Source: a virus
Reading direction: 5' to 3' (one strand)
Virus record (IMG/VR): IMGVR_UViG_3300030331_000022
Coordinates: 1-51,657 of that record
DNA length: 51,657 bases
Under the pieces are notes generated by a model. That model ran no database searches and had not been told where the DNA came from. It was given only the letters and a program-made list of their open reading frames with translations. The translations under genes were made by a program, and so were the position numbers. This document shows positions 38,834-47,721 of the stretch, piece by piece (positions within the stretch are counted from its first letter, which is position 1; each line of letters starts with the position of its first letter).

Positions 38834-39076
38834 ATGTTTGACAATGTAAACAATCCAAAACATTATAACCAAGCAGGTATTGAATGCATTGATGCCATTC
38901 GTGCCGCCACTGGTGACGGTTTTGAATACTATCTACAGGGCAATATACTAAAGTATTTGTGGAGATATCGGTACAAGAATGGGGTAGAGGATCTCAAAAA
39001 AGCACAATGGTATCTCAAGCTATTGATTGAGGAAAAAAATGCGAGTAAAAATATTTCTGACAATAGAACTGGATGA
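38834..39076 (+). CDS. DUF3310 protein (SaV-like)
   Basis: 80 residues from ATG 38834, 6 bases after AAAGGA; an upstream TTG is less likely. VNNPKHYNQAGIECIDAIRA, FEYYLQGNILKYLWRYRYKN and GVEDLKKAQWYLKLLIE match the DUF3310 family, often annotated as phage nucleotide kinase-like and homologous to the helper part of phage nucleotide enzymes. It sits beside the reductase gene, fitting nucleotide metabolism. Biochemical role not established. Confidence 0.85.
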   Translation: MFDNVNNPKHYNQAGIECIDAIRAATGDGFEYYLQGNILKYLWRYRYKNGVEDLKKAQWYLKLLIEEKNASKNISDNRTG

Positions 39077-39197
39077 AGAGGATTACCCAATACCTGTAGA
39101 TGGTATGGTGGAGGAAGATGTGGATGAGACTATACGTAACCTCATTCACGATGTAGACGGTGTTACCGTCAAGTCTGTAAAAGTAATAGTGGAGTAA
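39039..39197 (+). CDS. 52-residue acidic protein
   Basis: ATG 39039 overlaps the DUF3310 gene by 38 bases, with GAGG before it, and ends TAA 39197. It encodes MRVKIFLTIELDEEDYPIPV, then DGMVEEDVDETIRNLIHDVD and GVTVKSVKVIVE: a beta-alpha-beta pattern. I recall similar short proteins in marine myo- and podoviruses. Confidence 0.65.
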   Translation: MRVKIFLTIELDEEDYPIPVDGMVEEDVDETIRNLIHDVDGVTVKSVKVIVE

Positions 39198-39200
39198 ATA

Positions 39201-40958
39201 ATGATATTAGAAAAACCGACAGAAACCTATGGCCCAACACTTAATATCTCTGAAGAGATACATTCCATGAAGTATCGTGGAAAAAACGAGTCATTTAAAG
39301 AAGCTATGAAACGTGTAGCTGAAGCATTAAAAGATGATGATCATCACTTTTTAAACTTTAAAAATATTCTGTACAATCAAAGGTTCTTACCTGCTGGACG
39401 TGTGCAGTCAGCAATGGGTGCACCAAGACGTGTAACACCTTACAATTGTTTTGTGTCTACCACCATACAGGATAGTATGCAAGGCATCATGGAAGCCGCC
39501 ACAAGAGCCGCAGAGACTATGAGGCTTGGTGGTGGTATTGGATACGACTTTTCTACGTTACGTCCACGAGGGGCCATGATACGCAGCCTAGAGAGCAAGT
39601 CCTCTGGCCCTATATCTTTTATGAATGTGTTTGATGCAGTGTGCGGCACAATCTCAAGTGCAGGGCATAGACGTGGAGCACAGATGGGTGTGCTACGTGT
39701 TGATCACCCTGATATAGAGGAGTTTGTACGTGCAAAGAACAATAGTACTGACCTAACTAACTTCAATGTGTCGGTAGGTATCACAGATAAGTTTATGGAA
39801 GCAGTAAAATCGGACAGTGACTTTGACCTAGTGTTTGAAGGAACTATCTATAAGACTATCAGTGCTAGTGCACTATGGGATGACATTTTACGCAGCACAT
39901 GGGACTGGGCAGAACCTGGGATACTATTCATTGACAGGATAAATAAAAAGAACAATCTACGTTATTGTGAAACTATTGCAGCTACAAACCCGTGTGGTGA
40001 GCAGCCATTGCCACCTAACGGAGCATGCTTGCTTGGCTCTTTTAATTTAACTAAATACGTTGTAAAAGTAAATGACAAGTACGTGTTTAATATTAATCAG
40101 CTACGTAATGACATACCCAATGTTGTTCGTGCTATGGATAACGTGGTGGATCGTGCGGTATATCCACTAAGCCAACAAGAACAAGAGGCTAAATCAAAAC
40201 GCCGCATGGGATTAGGTGTGACAGGTGTTGCTAATGCAATAGAGGCACTTGGCTTTGATTACGGATCATCCGCATTCATCACACAACTAGAAATGATAAT
40301 GGAGGTAATACGTGATACAGCATATAAAAGTTCTATTTCTTTGGCCTTGGAAAAAGGTCCGTTCCCTTTGTTCGATCAGAGGTACTTGGATTCCGATTTT
40401 GCAAAGACTTTACCAGACGACATTAGGCAGGATATTTCTAATTATGGCATTCGCAATAGCCATTTACTATCTGTGGCCCCAACAGGAACAATCAGTCTCT
40501 CAGCAGATAATGTCTCCAGTGGGATCGAACCTGTCTTCTCCTACTATTACGACAGAACCATTATCACCTTCGATGGACCCCAGACAGAACGAGTAGAGGA
40601 CTACGGATATAGGGTGTTTGGTGTTAAGGGCAGGACTGCTGACGACTTGTCTGTATTTGATCATGTAAAAGTGCTCAATGCAGCCAGCAAATACGTTGAC
40701 AGTGCCTGTTCTAAGACATGTAATGTTGGTGATGATGTATCGTGGGATGATTTTAAAGATGTGTACATGCAAGCATATGAAGGTGGTGCATCTGGATGTA
40801 CAACTTTTCGTGCATCAGGAAAACGGTATGGCATTCTTAATGCATCCTCTGCTGAAGATGTAGTAGAGGAAGAAATTGTAGAAAATACAAAAGATTTTGT
40901 TGACGAAGGAACAGCTTGCTATTATGATATGGAAACTGGTCTTCGTAAGTGTGAATAA
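39201..40958 (+). CDS. nrdJ: Ribonucleotide reductase, class II (B12-dependent)
   Basis: A 585-residue reductase. PYNCFVSTTIQDSMQGIMEA (Cys83), ETMRLGGGIGYDFSTLRPRG, the active-site ATNPCGEQPLPPNGACLLGS (N263, C265, E267) and VAPTGTISLSADNVSSGIEP are typical of NrdJ. No N-terminal ATP-cone and no separate radical subunit are encoded nearby, which supports adenosylcobalamin use. Two cysteines near the C-terminus (TACYYDM, RKCE) could be the redox pair. It converts ribonucleotides to deoxyribonucleotides for replication; the host must supply B12. Confidence 0.9.
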   Translation: MILEKPTETYGPTLNISEEIHSMKYRGKNESFKEAMKRVAEALKDDDHHFLNFKNILYNQRFLPAGRVQSAMGAPRRVTPYNCFVSTTIQDSMQGIMEAATRAAETMRLGGGIGYDFSTLRPRGAMIRSLESKSSGPISFMNVFDAVCGTISSAGHRRGAQMGVLRVDHPDIEEFVRAKNNSTDLTNFNVSVGITDKFMEAVKSDSDFDLVFEGTIYKTISASALWDDILRSTWDWAEPGILFIDRINKKNNLRYCETIAATNPCGEQPLPPNGACLLGSFNLTKYVVKVNDKYVFNINQLRNDIPNVVRAMDNVVDRAVYPLSQQEQEAKSKRRMGLGVTGVANAIEALGFDYGSSAFITQLEMIMEVIRDTAYKSSISLALEKGPFPLFDQRYLDSDFAKTLPDDIRQDISNYGIRNSHLLSVAPTGTISLSADNVSSGIEPVFSYYYDRTIITFDGPQTERVEDYGYRVFGVKGRTADDLSVFDHVKVLNAASKYVDSACSKTCNVGDDVSWDDFKDVYMQAYEGGASGCTTFRASGKRYGILNASSAEDVVEEEIVENTKDFVDEGTACYYDMETGLRKCE

Positions 40959-40971
40959 AAGGAGTGACTAA

Positions 40972-41190
40972 ATGACAAAAGTAAATATAAATGATGTGGA
41001 TTATGATACAGAGGATTTCAATGAGGATCAAACGGCCTTGTACAAAGAGTTCATATATGCTGCAAATGTAGTCAATAATCTTAACTATCAAATGCAGTGT
41101 GTAAAAACAATGCAAGCTAGTGTAGCAAATAAACTAACTAAATCTTTACAAGATAAAGGAGATGATAATGCCAGTACGGAAGAAGTTTAG
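40972..41190 (+). CDS. Small acidic helical protein, function unknown
   Basis: A 72-residue protein (KVNINDVDYDTEDFNEDQTA; KEFIYAANVVNNLNYQMQCV; acidic end). The pattern 'INDxxYDxEDFNEDQxxLYxE...NxxNYQ' recalls a small family (DUF6447-like) of phages. AAAGGAG precedes it. Confidence 0.65.
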   Translation: MTKVNINDVDYDTEDFNEDQTALYKEFIYAANVVNNLNYQMQCVKTMQASVANKLTKSLQDKGDDNASTEEV

Positions 41191-41623
41191 AAGAGATTGG
41201 TACAACAGGTATGACTCACCTGCCAAACAAACCCTCGTGCAATACCTAGAAAGTATCGGACACGAGATAACCGAAACTAAAGAAAATTACACTGTGGATA
41301 TTGTTTCAACAAAAGAAAACCACACGTATTTTAACGAGGCAGAGGTTAAGGTTTCTTGGACAGGTGATTGGCCTACCGAGTGGAAGGAGATACGTATACC
41401 AGAACGTAAAACTAGACTGCTTGACAGGTACAAAGATGCCAATGGTGTGCTAAACTTCTACGTTTTTCGTAGAGACTTAAAGCAGGTATGGCGTATCAAA
41501 GATACCAGCCTGACAAAAGAACGGTTACGTGAAGCAAAAGGTAGAAACATCACAAAGGGAGAACACTTTTATCACATCCCTTACACAGAAGCAAAACTAA
41601 TTAATATAGGAGAAGCAGCATGA
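41168..41623 (+). CDS. Possible PD-(D/E)XK nuclease
   Basis: 151 residues from ATG 41168 (AAAGGAG 8 bases before; a start 6 bases upstream is possible). YTVDIVSTKENHTYFNEAEV followed by KVSWTG gives a D...ExK arrangement like small endonucleases, and RIPERKTRLLDRYKDA and LNFYVFRRDLKQVW complete an alpha/beta fold. The nuclease call is weak; it may act in DNA repair or host-DNA degradation. Confidence 0.55.
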   Translation: MPVRKKFRRDWYNRYDSPAKQTLVQYLESIGHEITETKENYTVDIVSTKENHTYFNEAEVKVSWTGDWPTEWKEIRIPERKTRLLDRYKDANGVLNFYVFRRDLKQVWRIKDTSLTKERLREAKGRNITKGEHFYHIPYTEAKLINIGEAA

Positions 41624-41877
41624 ACCCTAAGAAACTATCCCGTAAACAACGCAATCTTGGCAAACATGATGCGCCACTAAAATGGCAGTTTGACCAAGGC
41701 TTCAATGCCTTTAAACGTGGGAAGATTGTCAACCCATTCTCAGATGACACCATGCAGTCTAGAGAGTGGGAGAGAGGCTTCAATAAAGCCTACTTTGAAC
41801 AACTAAAACGGGTTAAAAAATATGAGCTTGGAAGAAGAGGCAAAGCAGTTTCTCAAGAAACGGAACACAGAGTCTGA
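41620..41877 (+). CDS. RMF-like small protein
   Basis: An 85-residue basic protein overlapping the previous stop (ATGA). WQFDQGFNAFKRGKIVNPF, then REWERGFNKAYFEQLKRVKK resembles the two-helix ribosome modulation factor family (RMF) and its many phage relatives. RMF dimerises and silences ribosomes; a phage copy could alter host translation, but binding is not shown. Confidence 0.6.
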   Translation: MNPKKLSRKQRNLGKHDAPLKWQFDQGFNAFKRGKIVNPFSDDTMQSREWERGFNKAYFEQLKRVKKYELGRRGKAVSQETEHRV

Positions 41878-41953
41878 TCCAGACAGGCTACGTGACGAGT
41901 TAATAAAAATGCTGGAATGGTTCATAGAACAACTCAAGAAAAAAGGGGCTTAG
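41822..41953 (+). CDS. 43-residue charged helical protein, last rightward gene
   Basis: ATG 41822 overlaps the RMF-like gene by 56 bases; frame ends TAG 41953 inside the terminator loop. It encodes MSLEEEAKQFLKKRNTESDP, then DRLRDELIKMLEWFIEQLKK. Strongly amphipathic. Its function is unknown. Confidence 0.6.
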   Translation: MSLEEEAKQFLKKRNTESDPDRLRDELIKMLEWFIEQLKKKGA

Positions 41954-41970
41954 TTGCCCCTTAATTTTTT
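41943..41970. terminator. Bidirectional terminator between convergent blocks
   Basis: AAGGGGC (41943-41949), loop TTAGTT, GCCCCTT (41956-41962), then a plus-strand T tract ending in six T (41965-41970). On the minus strand the same stem is followed by a run of six T. It ends both the rightward early block and the leftward virion block; the stop codons of both final genes lie within it. Confidence 0.9.
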
Positions 41971-44900
41971 GGTACAAAATCTATGTCCTGTAACAGGCCA
42001 CTAAATGTTATTAAAGAAGTTAGATCTTCTAAACTTGTTATATCAGGCAGTCTTTTATTTACATCTTTAAATAAAACTATACCGTAGGCTCTTTCATCTT
42101 TTGATAATCTTCTTAATTGATCCGCAAGTATGGCACGTTGATCAGCAAGACCAGCTTCAGGATCATTATAAGCTGCACGTAAATCTTCTGCAGCATTTTT
42201 AATAAAAACACGTGCAGCCCTGTGTTGATCTATTTTACGAGTATGTTTAGACTCTGCAAAATCTTTAGCTAATGTTACCATCATTGGAAAAACATTTTCT
42301 AAAAATTCATTTTCTGCCAACTTTAGTTCTGGTATTCTAGATTTACTACCATACTCATATGTTGCATCGTCATAGCCTATTTCAGTTAAATAATCTCTAA
42401 CATCTGAGTCACGATCTTTTATAGTTATACCTGCAAATAGCCTTGTTGCTGCATCAGGACGATCAACCTGCCCTTCATCTATTGTAACACGATTTGGTAA
42501 CTCTTCTTCAAATGATGGTGCAGCTAAACCTCTCCTAGCTATTTGCTCATAAAATGTATTTTCAAAGGTGCTTTCTGATACCTCTACACTGCCAGTAAAA
42601 TCTTTTGCCTCTTTAGTTCTAATGTCTAATGCTCTTTGTGCCTCTGGTATTTGAAATATGGGAGTAAGAAATGTGTTGACGTATTGTCCAACTAAACGGC
42701 CTATTCTTTTAGAACGTACTTCTGCGTCTATTTCATCATCTGTTCCTTTTATAATCTCAGTTATTTCATCAACAAATACATTTCCAGTTCCTGTTCTAAC
42801 TACAGTTCCAAGAAATGTTTCAGTTATTTCATCCATCCCCATGCCAAACCAAGTACCTAACGTTCCTTCTTGTTGCCTTCTTGCAAAATCAGCTATCCAA
42901 GATGCTTGTCTTAAAGGATACTGAGCAGTAATATCTGCTTGCTTATCTTCGTATGCCATTGTAGTATAGTTTTCTGTGGCATGTTCACTTGTTCTATAAT
43001 CATACATACCTTTTAGAGCAGCTAATCCTACAAGATTACGTGTAATGTCTTGCCTATCTCTAGCCGTTAAACCAGCTTCACGAGATTCTTTAAACAGTGC
43101 TTTTCTAATTGCTACTTGTGGTATACCACCTACGTTTTGTGCTATGTATTCCATTGATCTAAACATAAATCTAGGAAAGGGTACTATAACAGTTAAACCT
43201 GATTTAGTTATAAAATTAGATAGAACTTTAAATGGGGCAAAATCAGGTGGCAAAGCATACGTAACGTCCAGTGCTTTATTTGTGGATGCTTCAACTAAAC
43301 TTAAAAAAGAATCTCCATCTTCAGGACGCAATGAGGGAGCATCATTTAACAAGTCTTGTATCTTACCCTCTTTTAAAGATTGTTGTAAATCTACATCCCA
43401 CTTAACTTTTAATTGTCGTTCTAGTTCTGCCAAGAATGTTGCTCGTCTAACAACATGTTCTTGCCAACGGTTAGGGCCATTTACTGCCCATGCTAAGTCC
43501 TCACCACGTGACATTACTTGGTCTAATGCATAACCTGCTTTCGATGTAGACTGACCTCTACCTGTTGCCTTTTGTATTTCACCAATGCTATTAAACATTT
43601 TATCAAATTGTTCGGAAAGCTCTGGTCTATCTAAAATATAATCCGTAAATTCCTCTGCACGATTTTGCTCTAAAAACATGTAACGTAAATTATTAAATGA
43701 TCCTGACCACGTTCCATCCCTAACTAAAGGATTAACTGAATTATGAAAATCTATTAAAGCTGCACCTCTAGACTTACCTGTGTGTCTAGCATTTCCATAT
43801 GTAAGTATGGCAGTATCCATTATATCTGACAAAGACTCCATAGGAGAACGTATTAGTGCAGATTGAAAGTTACGTACAGCAGTAGCTAACGAGGATACCA
43901 TTAACCCTCTACGTATATTTTCTCCACGTAGAACAGTGCCTGTCCACATTTTACCAAGTGCATTTTGTGTAGCTATCTTAGCTTCTATTTCCTGTAGTTC
44001 TTTGACAGACTTTGGCTTGATGCGATTAATTTGTGATAAACGATTTAATAACTTACCTGCTTTTGATCCTGATCCTACAATACCAAGCACGTATTCTTCA
44101 AAACTTAACCCATTCTTTGTTAAAACTTCTAGTAATTCTGGAGATGTAAGTAATTCTTTATCAAGTGTGAGATCAAATAATTTATCTATTAATCTTTCAC
44201 CTTTCATATCTTTAAAAGGTTTGCCTTTTTTAACTTTTAATTTATCTGCAAACTTAGGATCACTTTTTAAGTCTACTATTGTGGAAACAAATATATCCAT
44301 CTTATCTGGATCAAGTATGGGTAGTGCAAGTGCATCATCATTTATTGCATAGTCTGTTAAATTTACAGTCTTACCATCATTACCTACGTAGCCCATGTCA
44401 CTGTAGTAATCACTAATTTTTTTAGTACCTGCCTCTCTAATTAAATCTGGATCAGGAACGAGATTGCCATCTTTTAACTCTTTAGATATTTTTACATCTA
44501 ATTCTTCTTCCATTTCCTTTATTAATTGTGTACGTAATTCTTTATTATCAGAGGCAACACTCTTTGCTGCTGCTACCTTTTCGTCATACAATTTAGTTTC
44601 GTTAGCAATAGCTTTAGCTACATCATCATAAGCAGTCCTGCCACCTGATAATACTTTCCATGTAGCATTTATTGGCTTTATAATTAGTTTTGCTATCGGA
44701 ATAGTAGCTGCAGTTTCTAATATACCAATACCAGTATTAAGTGCAGCCTGACCATATTCATCATCACGAACATTTTCTTGAACATCTGCAAAAATATGTG
44801 GTATTTCTACTGCAGCAGTAACAGGATTTAAAAACTCATCAGCCAAAACTATTTTATTTAGTTGTGGTATTGTTAAAAACCCTGCCTCTACTGCATTTAA

Positions 44901-45797
44901 CAACCTTTCAGTCAAACCACTGGTAATAAAATTTCTATGATTTAAACGTTCTTTAGTTGCTTCATAATTACGTTCTGCGATATCCATTTGTTGTTTTAAT
45001 AATGCATCTAAAGTAGTTTCTGCTGTTCCAATATCCATATCTGTTTGAGCTATTGCAGCCCTTTGAAGTGGAGTCATTTCTCCTAGAGGACCAGATGTTT
45101 GTACACGTAACCGCATCATTTCTGTTTGAGTATTAATAGCATCCTCTTTTAATCTTTTATGCATAAGTTTTGTAGATTCAAATATATCACCAGACTTAAT
45201 ACTAGTTTTATATTCTTCATATGCATCATCTAGTATTTGTTGGGGTGTTCTTTGTGGCTCCGTGTCTTCTAGAGCATCTTTTGTTTCCCCTGTTACAGCT
45301 TTTGTTTCTTCATCTATTTCTTTTATTTGCTCTTCCGTTAAACGACTTTTTTCCAATACTTCATCTGAAGGCATTAAATAGTTAAGCTCAAGACCAGATA
45401 AACGTCCAGTCCTATCAGGATCTGGCCTAAGAAAAGTTTCAACCGTTAACCTATCTGCTAGTGCTTTCTCCTCTTCACTCATAAGATGATGTCTGCCATA
45501 AACGTTATTTTCAATATTATGATATTCTCTTGAAATTTCGTCAAAGCTACGAATTTCTGACCTGCCTACAAAATTTGGACCCTTATCTATTTCCTCAGAT
45601 GACACAACTTCTTTAGGGCTTTCATCTTTATAATCAGGATCAATTGATTTCATAGATAACATAGGCAAGCCACTGTCTGTTTTTTGCTCACCTGAAGTGT
45701 AAAGAGGATTTATTTTAGATCCTTTATCTTGATTATAAAGACTGCTTATGCCTGATTTACTTTGTGGTGCACCATATAAAGGGTTTATTTCTGTCAT
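41961..45797 (-). CDS. Very large internal virion protein
   Basis: A 1278-residue protein. The N-terminus repeats INPLY (NPLYGAPQSKS, INPLYTSGEQ) in a disordered lead; the rest is mainly helical with membrane-like stretches (AGFLTIPQLNKIVLADEFL, FPRFMFRSMEYIAQNVGG) and conserved-looking SSLATAVRNFQSALIRSPME and VMSRGEDLAWAVNGPNRWQE. These features, its size and its place at the end of the second virion block suggest an ejection protein like T7 gp16. No transglycosylase motif was found. The stop codon lies in the bidirectional terminator. Confidence 0.65.
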   Translation of the reverse strand: MTEINPLYGAPQSKSGISSLYNQDKGSKINPLYTSGEQKTDSGLPMLSMKSIDPDYKDESPKEVVSSEEIDKGPNFVGRSEIRSFDEISREYHNIENNVYGRHHLMSEEEKALADRLTVETFLRPDPDRTGRLSGLELNYLMPSDEVLEKSRLTEEQIKEIDEETKAVTGETKDALEDTEPQRTPQQILDDAYEEYKTSIKSGDIFESTKLMHKRLKEDAINTQTEMMRLRVQTSGPLGEMTPLQRAAIAQTDMDIGTAETTLDALLKQQMDIAERNYEATKERLNHRNFITSGLTERLLNAVEAGFLTIPQLNKIVLADEFLNPVTAAVEIPHIFADVQENVRDDEYGQAALNTGIGILETAATIPIAKLIIKPINATWKVLSGGRTAYDDVAKAIANETKLYDEKVAAAKSVASDNKELRTQLIKEMEEELDVKISKELKDGNLVPDPDLIREAGTKKISDYYSDMGYVGNDGKTVNLTDYAINDDALALPILDPDKMDIFVSTIVDLKSDPKFADKLKVKKGKPFKDMKGERLIDKLFDLTLDKELLTSPELLEVLTKNGLSFEEYVLGIVGSGSKAGKLLNRLSQINRIKPKSVKELQEIEAKIATQNALGKMWTGTVLRGENIRRGLMVSSLATAVRNFQSALIRSPMESLSDIMDTAILTYGNARHTGKSRGAALIDFHNSVNPLVRDGTWSGSFNNLRYMFLEQNRAEEFTDYILDRPELSEQFDKMFNSIGEIQKATGRGQSTSKAGYALDQVMSRGEDLAWAVNGPNRWQEHVVRRATFLAELERQLKVKWDVDLQQSLKEGKIQDLLNDAPSLRPEDGDSFLSLVEASTNKALDVTYALPPDFAPFKVLSNFITKSGLTVIVPFPRFMFRSMEYIAQNVGGIPQVAIRKALFKESREAGLTARDRQDITRNLVGLAALKGMYDYRTSEHATENYTTMAYEDKQADITAQYPLRQASWIADFARRQQEGTLGTWFGMGMDEITETFLGTVVRTGTGNVFVDEITEIIKGTDDEIDAEVRSKRIGRLVGQYVNTFLTPIFQIPEAQRALDIRTKEAKDFTGSVEVSESTFENTFYEQIARRGLAAPSFEEELPNRVTIDEGQVDRPDAATRLFAGITIKDRDSDVRDYLTEIGYDDATYEYGSKSRIPELKLAENEFLENVFPMMVTLAKDFAESKHTRKIDQHRAARVFIKNAAEDLRAAYNDPEAGLADQRAILADQLRRLSKDERAYGIVLFKDVNKRLPDITSLEDLTSLITFSGLLQDIDFVPKN

Positions 45798-45802
45798 AAT
45801 AA

Positions 45803-47005
45803 CTACTTCACCTTGGGTGGTGTATAAACACCTGCATCAAAAAATGTGTCAAATATTCCAAGGGGAGTTTCTGCACGAGGTATACCTGTATATACTTTTA
45901 TTCTAAATTCATTCTTTTCAGTTTGTTCGTTAAATTGTCTTACAATAATAACATCCCCCTCTTTAAAACCTCCTATATCTTGAGTTTTTAAAGCTGCTGC
46001 AAAACTGTTAATAACATAATCTCCTGCATCATTAACTTCTGTTTTATTATAACCAAAATCCATAGTTTCTTTATCTGCTTTTTTATTAGCAACTGCTTTA
46101 GCATGATTTTCTAATGTTCTTTCTGCTTTATTTTTTATACCAATAGCACGAGCCATCAATATGTCATCAGAAAAATTATCAGTTGGCTTTGCAGCTATTG
46201 CTATCTCACCTGCAGCCTCTAATGAAGCTATAGCTTGAGGACCAGCCTGACCTCTAATTGCTTGCATAATACCTGTTTTTACATCATATTTAAATCCTGC
46301 ATCCATTGCAGCATTTGTCCTTGCATTTTTAATTACTGTTTCACGAGAGTCTGGACTAAAAAGTTTGTCTGCTTCTTTACTAGGATCATTCTCCATTTGT
46401 GTTTTCCAATAAGCCACATTTTCATCTTCTATTTTATACTCTTCACTGTCCTCACCAAATTTACGTTTAGCACTTAATCTTTTATTTAACGATGTTGCAT
46501 ATCCTACTTTAATACTTCCTATTTCAAAATCTTCTTCTTCTTCTTTTTTCTTCGCAAGTGTACTTAAATTTAACCTAAAGGGATTTGTTGGATCTATTTC
46601 AGTACGACTTTGAAATGTTTCACTAACTATACCATTTATATTACTTTCATTTCTAGGATCATTATGATCATCATTTATTAAATTACTATCTAATATTGAA
46701 CTAGCAGAAAATCCATTTTGATTAGCAGTGTTTGCAAAATTTGCATACTGTGTTACTGCAGCAGATCCACCTTTCATAATCCACTGTGCTTGTGCATCAG
46801 TATAACCAAGTGTTTTTAGAAAAGCTGCATTTTCTTTATCTTCTTTTCTTGTCTTACGTCTTTCTGCTGCGTCAGCCAAACGCATTCTAGTTGCCTCTTC
46901 TTCTGCAAGCATATCAAATTTAAATTGACGTTCCTCTGCCTCATCAATATCTCTGACAATTTGTTTTCCCATTCCACTTAGAAATGCTCCAAAATTAAAC
47001 GCCAT
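45803..47005 (-). CDS. Virion protein, probable internal or ejection component
   Basis: A 400-residue protein with a helical, charged N-terminus (GKQIVRDIDEAEERQFKFDM, DAAERRKTRKEDKENAAFLK), a middle rich in Asn/Asp, and a C-terminal beta segment (GGFKEGDVIIVRQFNEQTEK). No known domain. Located 5 bases before the 1278-residue gene, so likely part of the same internal or ejection set. Confidence 0.6.
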   Translation of the reverse strand: MAFNFGAFLSGMGKQIVRDIDEAEERQFKFDMLAEEEATRMRLADAAERRKTRKEDKENAAFLKTLGYTDAQAQWIMKGGSAAVTQYANFANTANQNGFSASSILDSNLINDDHNDPRNESNINGIVSETFQSRTEIDPTNPFRLNLSTLAKKKEEEEDFEIGSIKVGYATSLNKRLSAKRKFGEDSEEYKIEDENVAYWKTQMENDPSKEADKLFSPDSRETVIKNARTNAAMDAGFKYDVKTGIMQAIRGQAGPQAIASLEAAGEIAIAAKPTDNFSDDILMARAIGIKNKAERTLENHAKAVANKKADKETMDFGYNKTEVNDAGDYVINSFAAALKTQDIGGFKEGDVIIVRQFNEQTEKNEFRIKVYTGIPRAETPLGIFDTFFDAGVYTPPKVK

Positions 47006-47516
47006 CTGTAGTTCTCCTAGACATTAAACCAGCTTTTGGTTTTTCTGGCTCTGGTTCCTTAACCTCTGGTTCTGGTTCTGGTTCTTTGCTCTTTTTACTT
47101 TCCTCTTTACGCACCCTTTCCATTGCAAGTGCAACCCTTTGCTGCGTAGGTTTATCTTTATCTGTTGCTACATTAGAACCCATAGTGTACTCTACATCTG
47201 CTTCCTCTGCTAGATATGCCATAGTTTCCATTAATACAGGTATAATTAATATGCCTACATCTAAAGAATGTTTACCCCCCATAACACCTGCAGTTTGCAT
47301 AGAATTTGCAATAGTTGTTAAAGGTATGCCTGTTTCCATTACATCAAATAAATTACCTATAAAATCTTCACTAAGTAATCTGGGTATATAAAACTCTAAT
47401 GCCTCTTCTACAGTATCGTATTGTGGTGGATTTTGCCAAGGCACATTGCCTAACTCAGCAGTTAAACCTTGACCTGCAATAGGGGCATCTAACATAGGTT
47501 GTGGTTTAGTTACCAT
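46995..47516 (-). CDS. Conserved marine-phage protein, possible virion component
   Basis: A 173-residue protein. PGQGLTAELG-type start (APIAGQGLTAELGNVPWQNP), PQYDTVEEALEFYIPRLLSE and IPLTTIANSMQTAGVMGGKH match a family I recall from cyanomyoviruses and pelagiphages, function unknown. The C-terminus is a Pro/Glu/Lys repeat (PEPEPEVKEPEPEKPK), probably disordered. Overlaps neighbours by 11 bases on each side. Confidence 0.7.
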   Translation of the reverse strand: MVTKPQPMLDAPIAGQGLTAELGNVPWQNPPQYDTVEEALEFYIPRLLSEDFIGNLFDVMETGIPLTTIANSMQTAGVMGGKHSLDVGILIIPVLMETMAYLAEEADVEYTMGSNVATDKDKPTQQRVALAMERVRKEESKKSKEPEPEPEVKEPEPEKPKAGLMSRRTTDGV

Positions 47517-47712
47517 TTCTTAATTCCATTCTAGCTTTCCGTAATTCTGCAACGTATTTTGCAACCCGTTGTCTTGGGTTAAGCTCTTTTTTAGTTTCTG
47601 GTTTTTGCATATTACGAGATAATAATCCCATACTTTTACCAGTATCCTCAGTTTTTTCCTCTACTTTAGAAAAATCTAAATTACTATATGTCTGATATCC
47701 TACATTAAACAT
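47506..47712 (-). CDS. Small protein upstream of the GQGLTAELG-family gene
   Basis: A 68-residue protein (MFNVGYQTYSNLDFSKVEEK; GLLSRNMQKPETKKELNPRQ; VAKYVAELRKARMELRNGN). The N-terminus recalls the small partner found next to the previous family in other marine phages. No domain known. Confidence 0.6.
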   Translation of the reverse strand: MFNVGYQTYSNLDFSKVEEKTEDTGKSMGLLSRNMQKPETKKELNPRQRVAKYVAELRKARMELRNGN

Positions 47713-47721
47713 TATTTCTTC

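Noticed and set aside
38838-38869. TTGACA followed by TATAAC in the DUF3310 gene
   Set aside because: The spacer is 20 bases and the site is wholly inside a coding region directly after its start; too long for a normal promoter.
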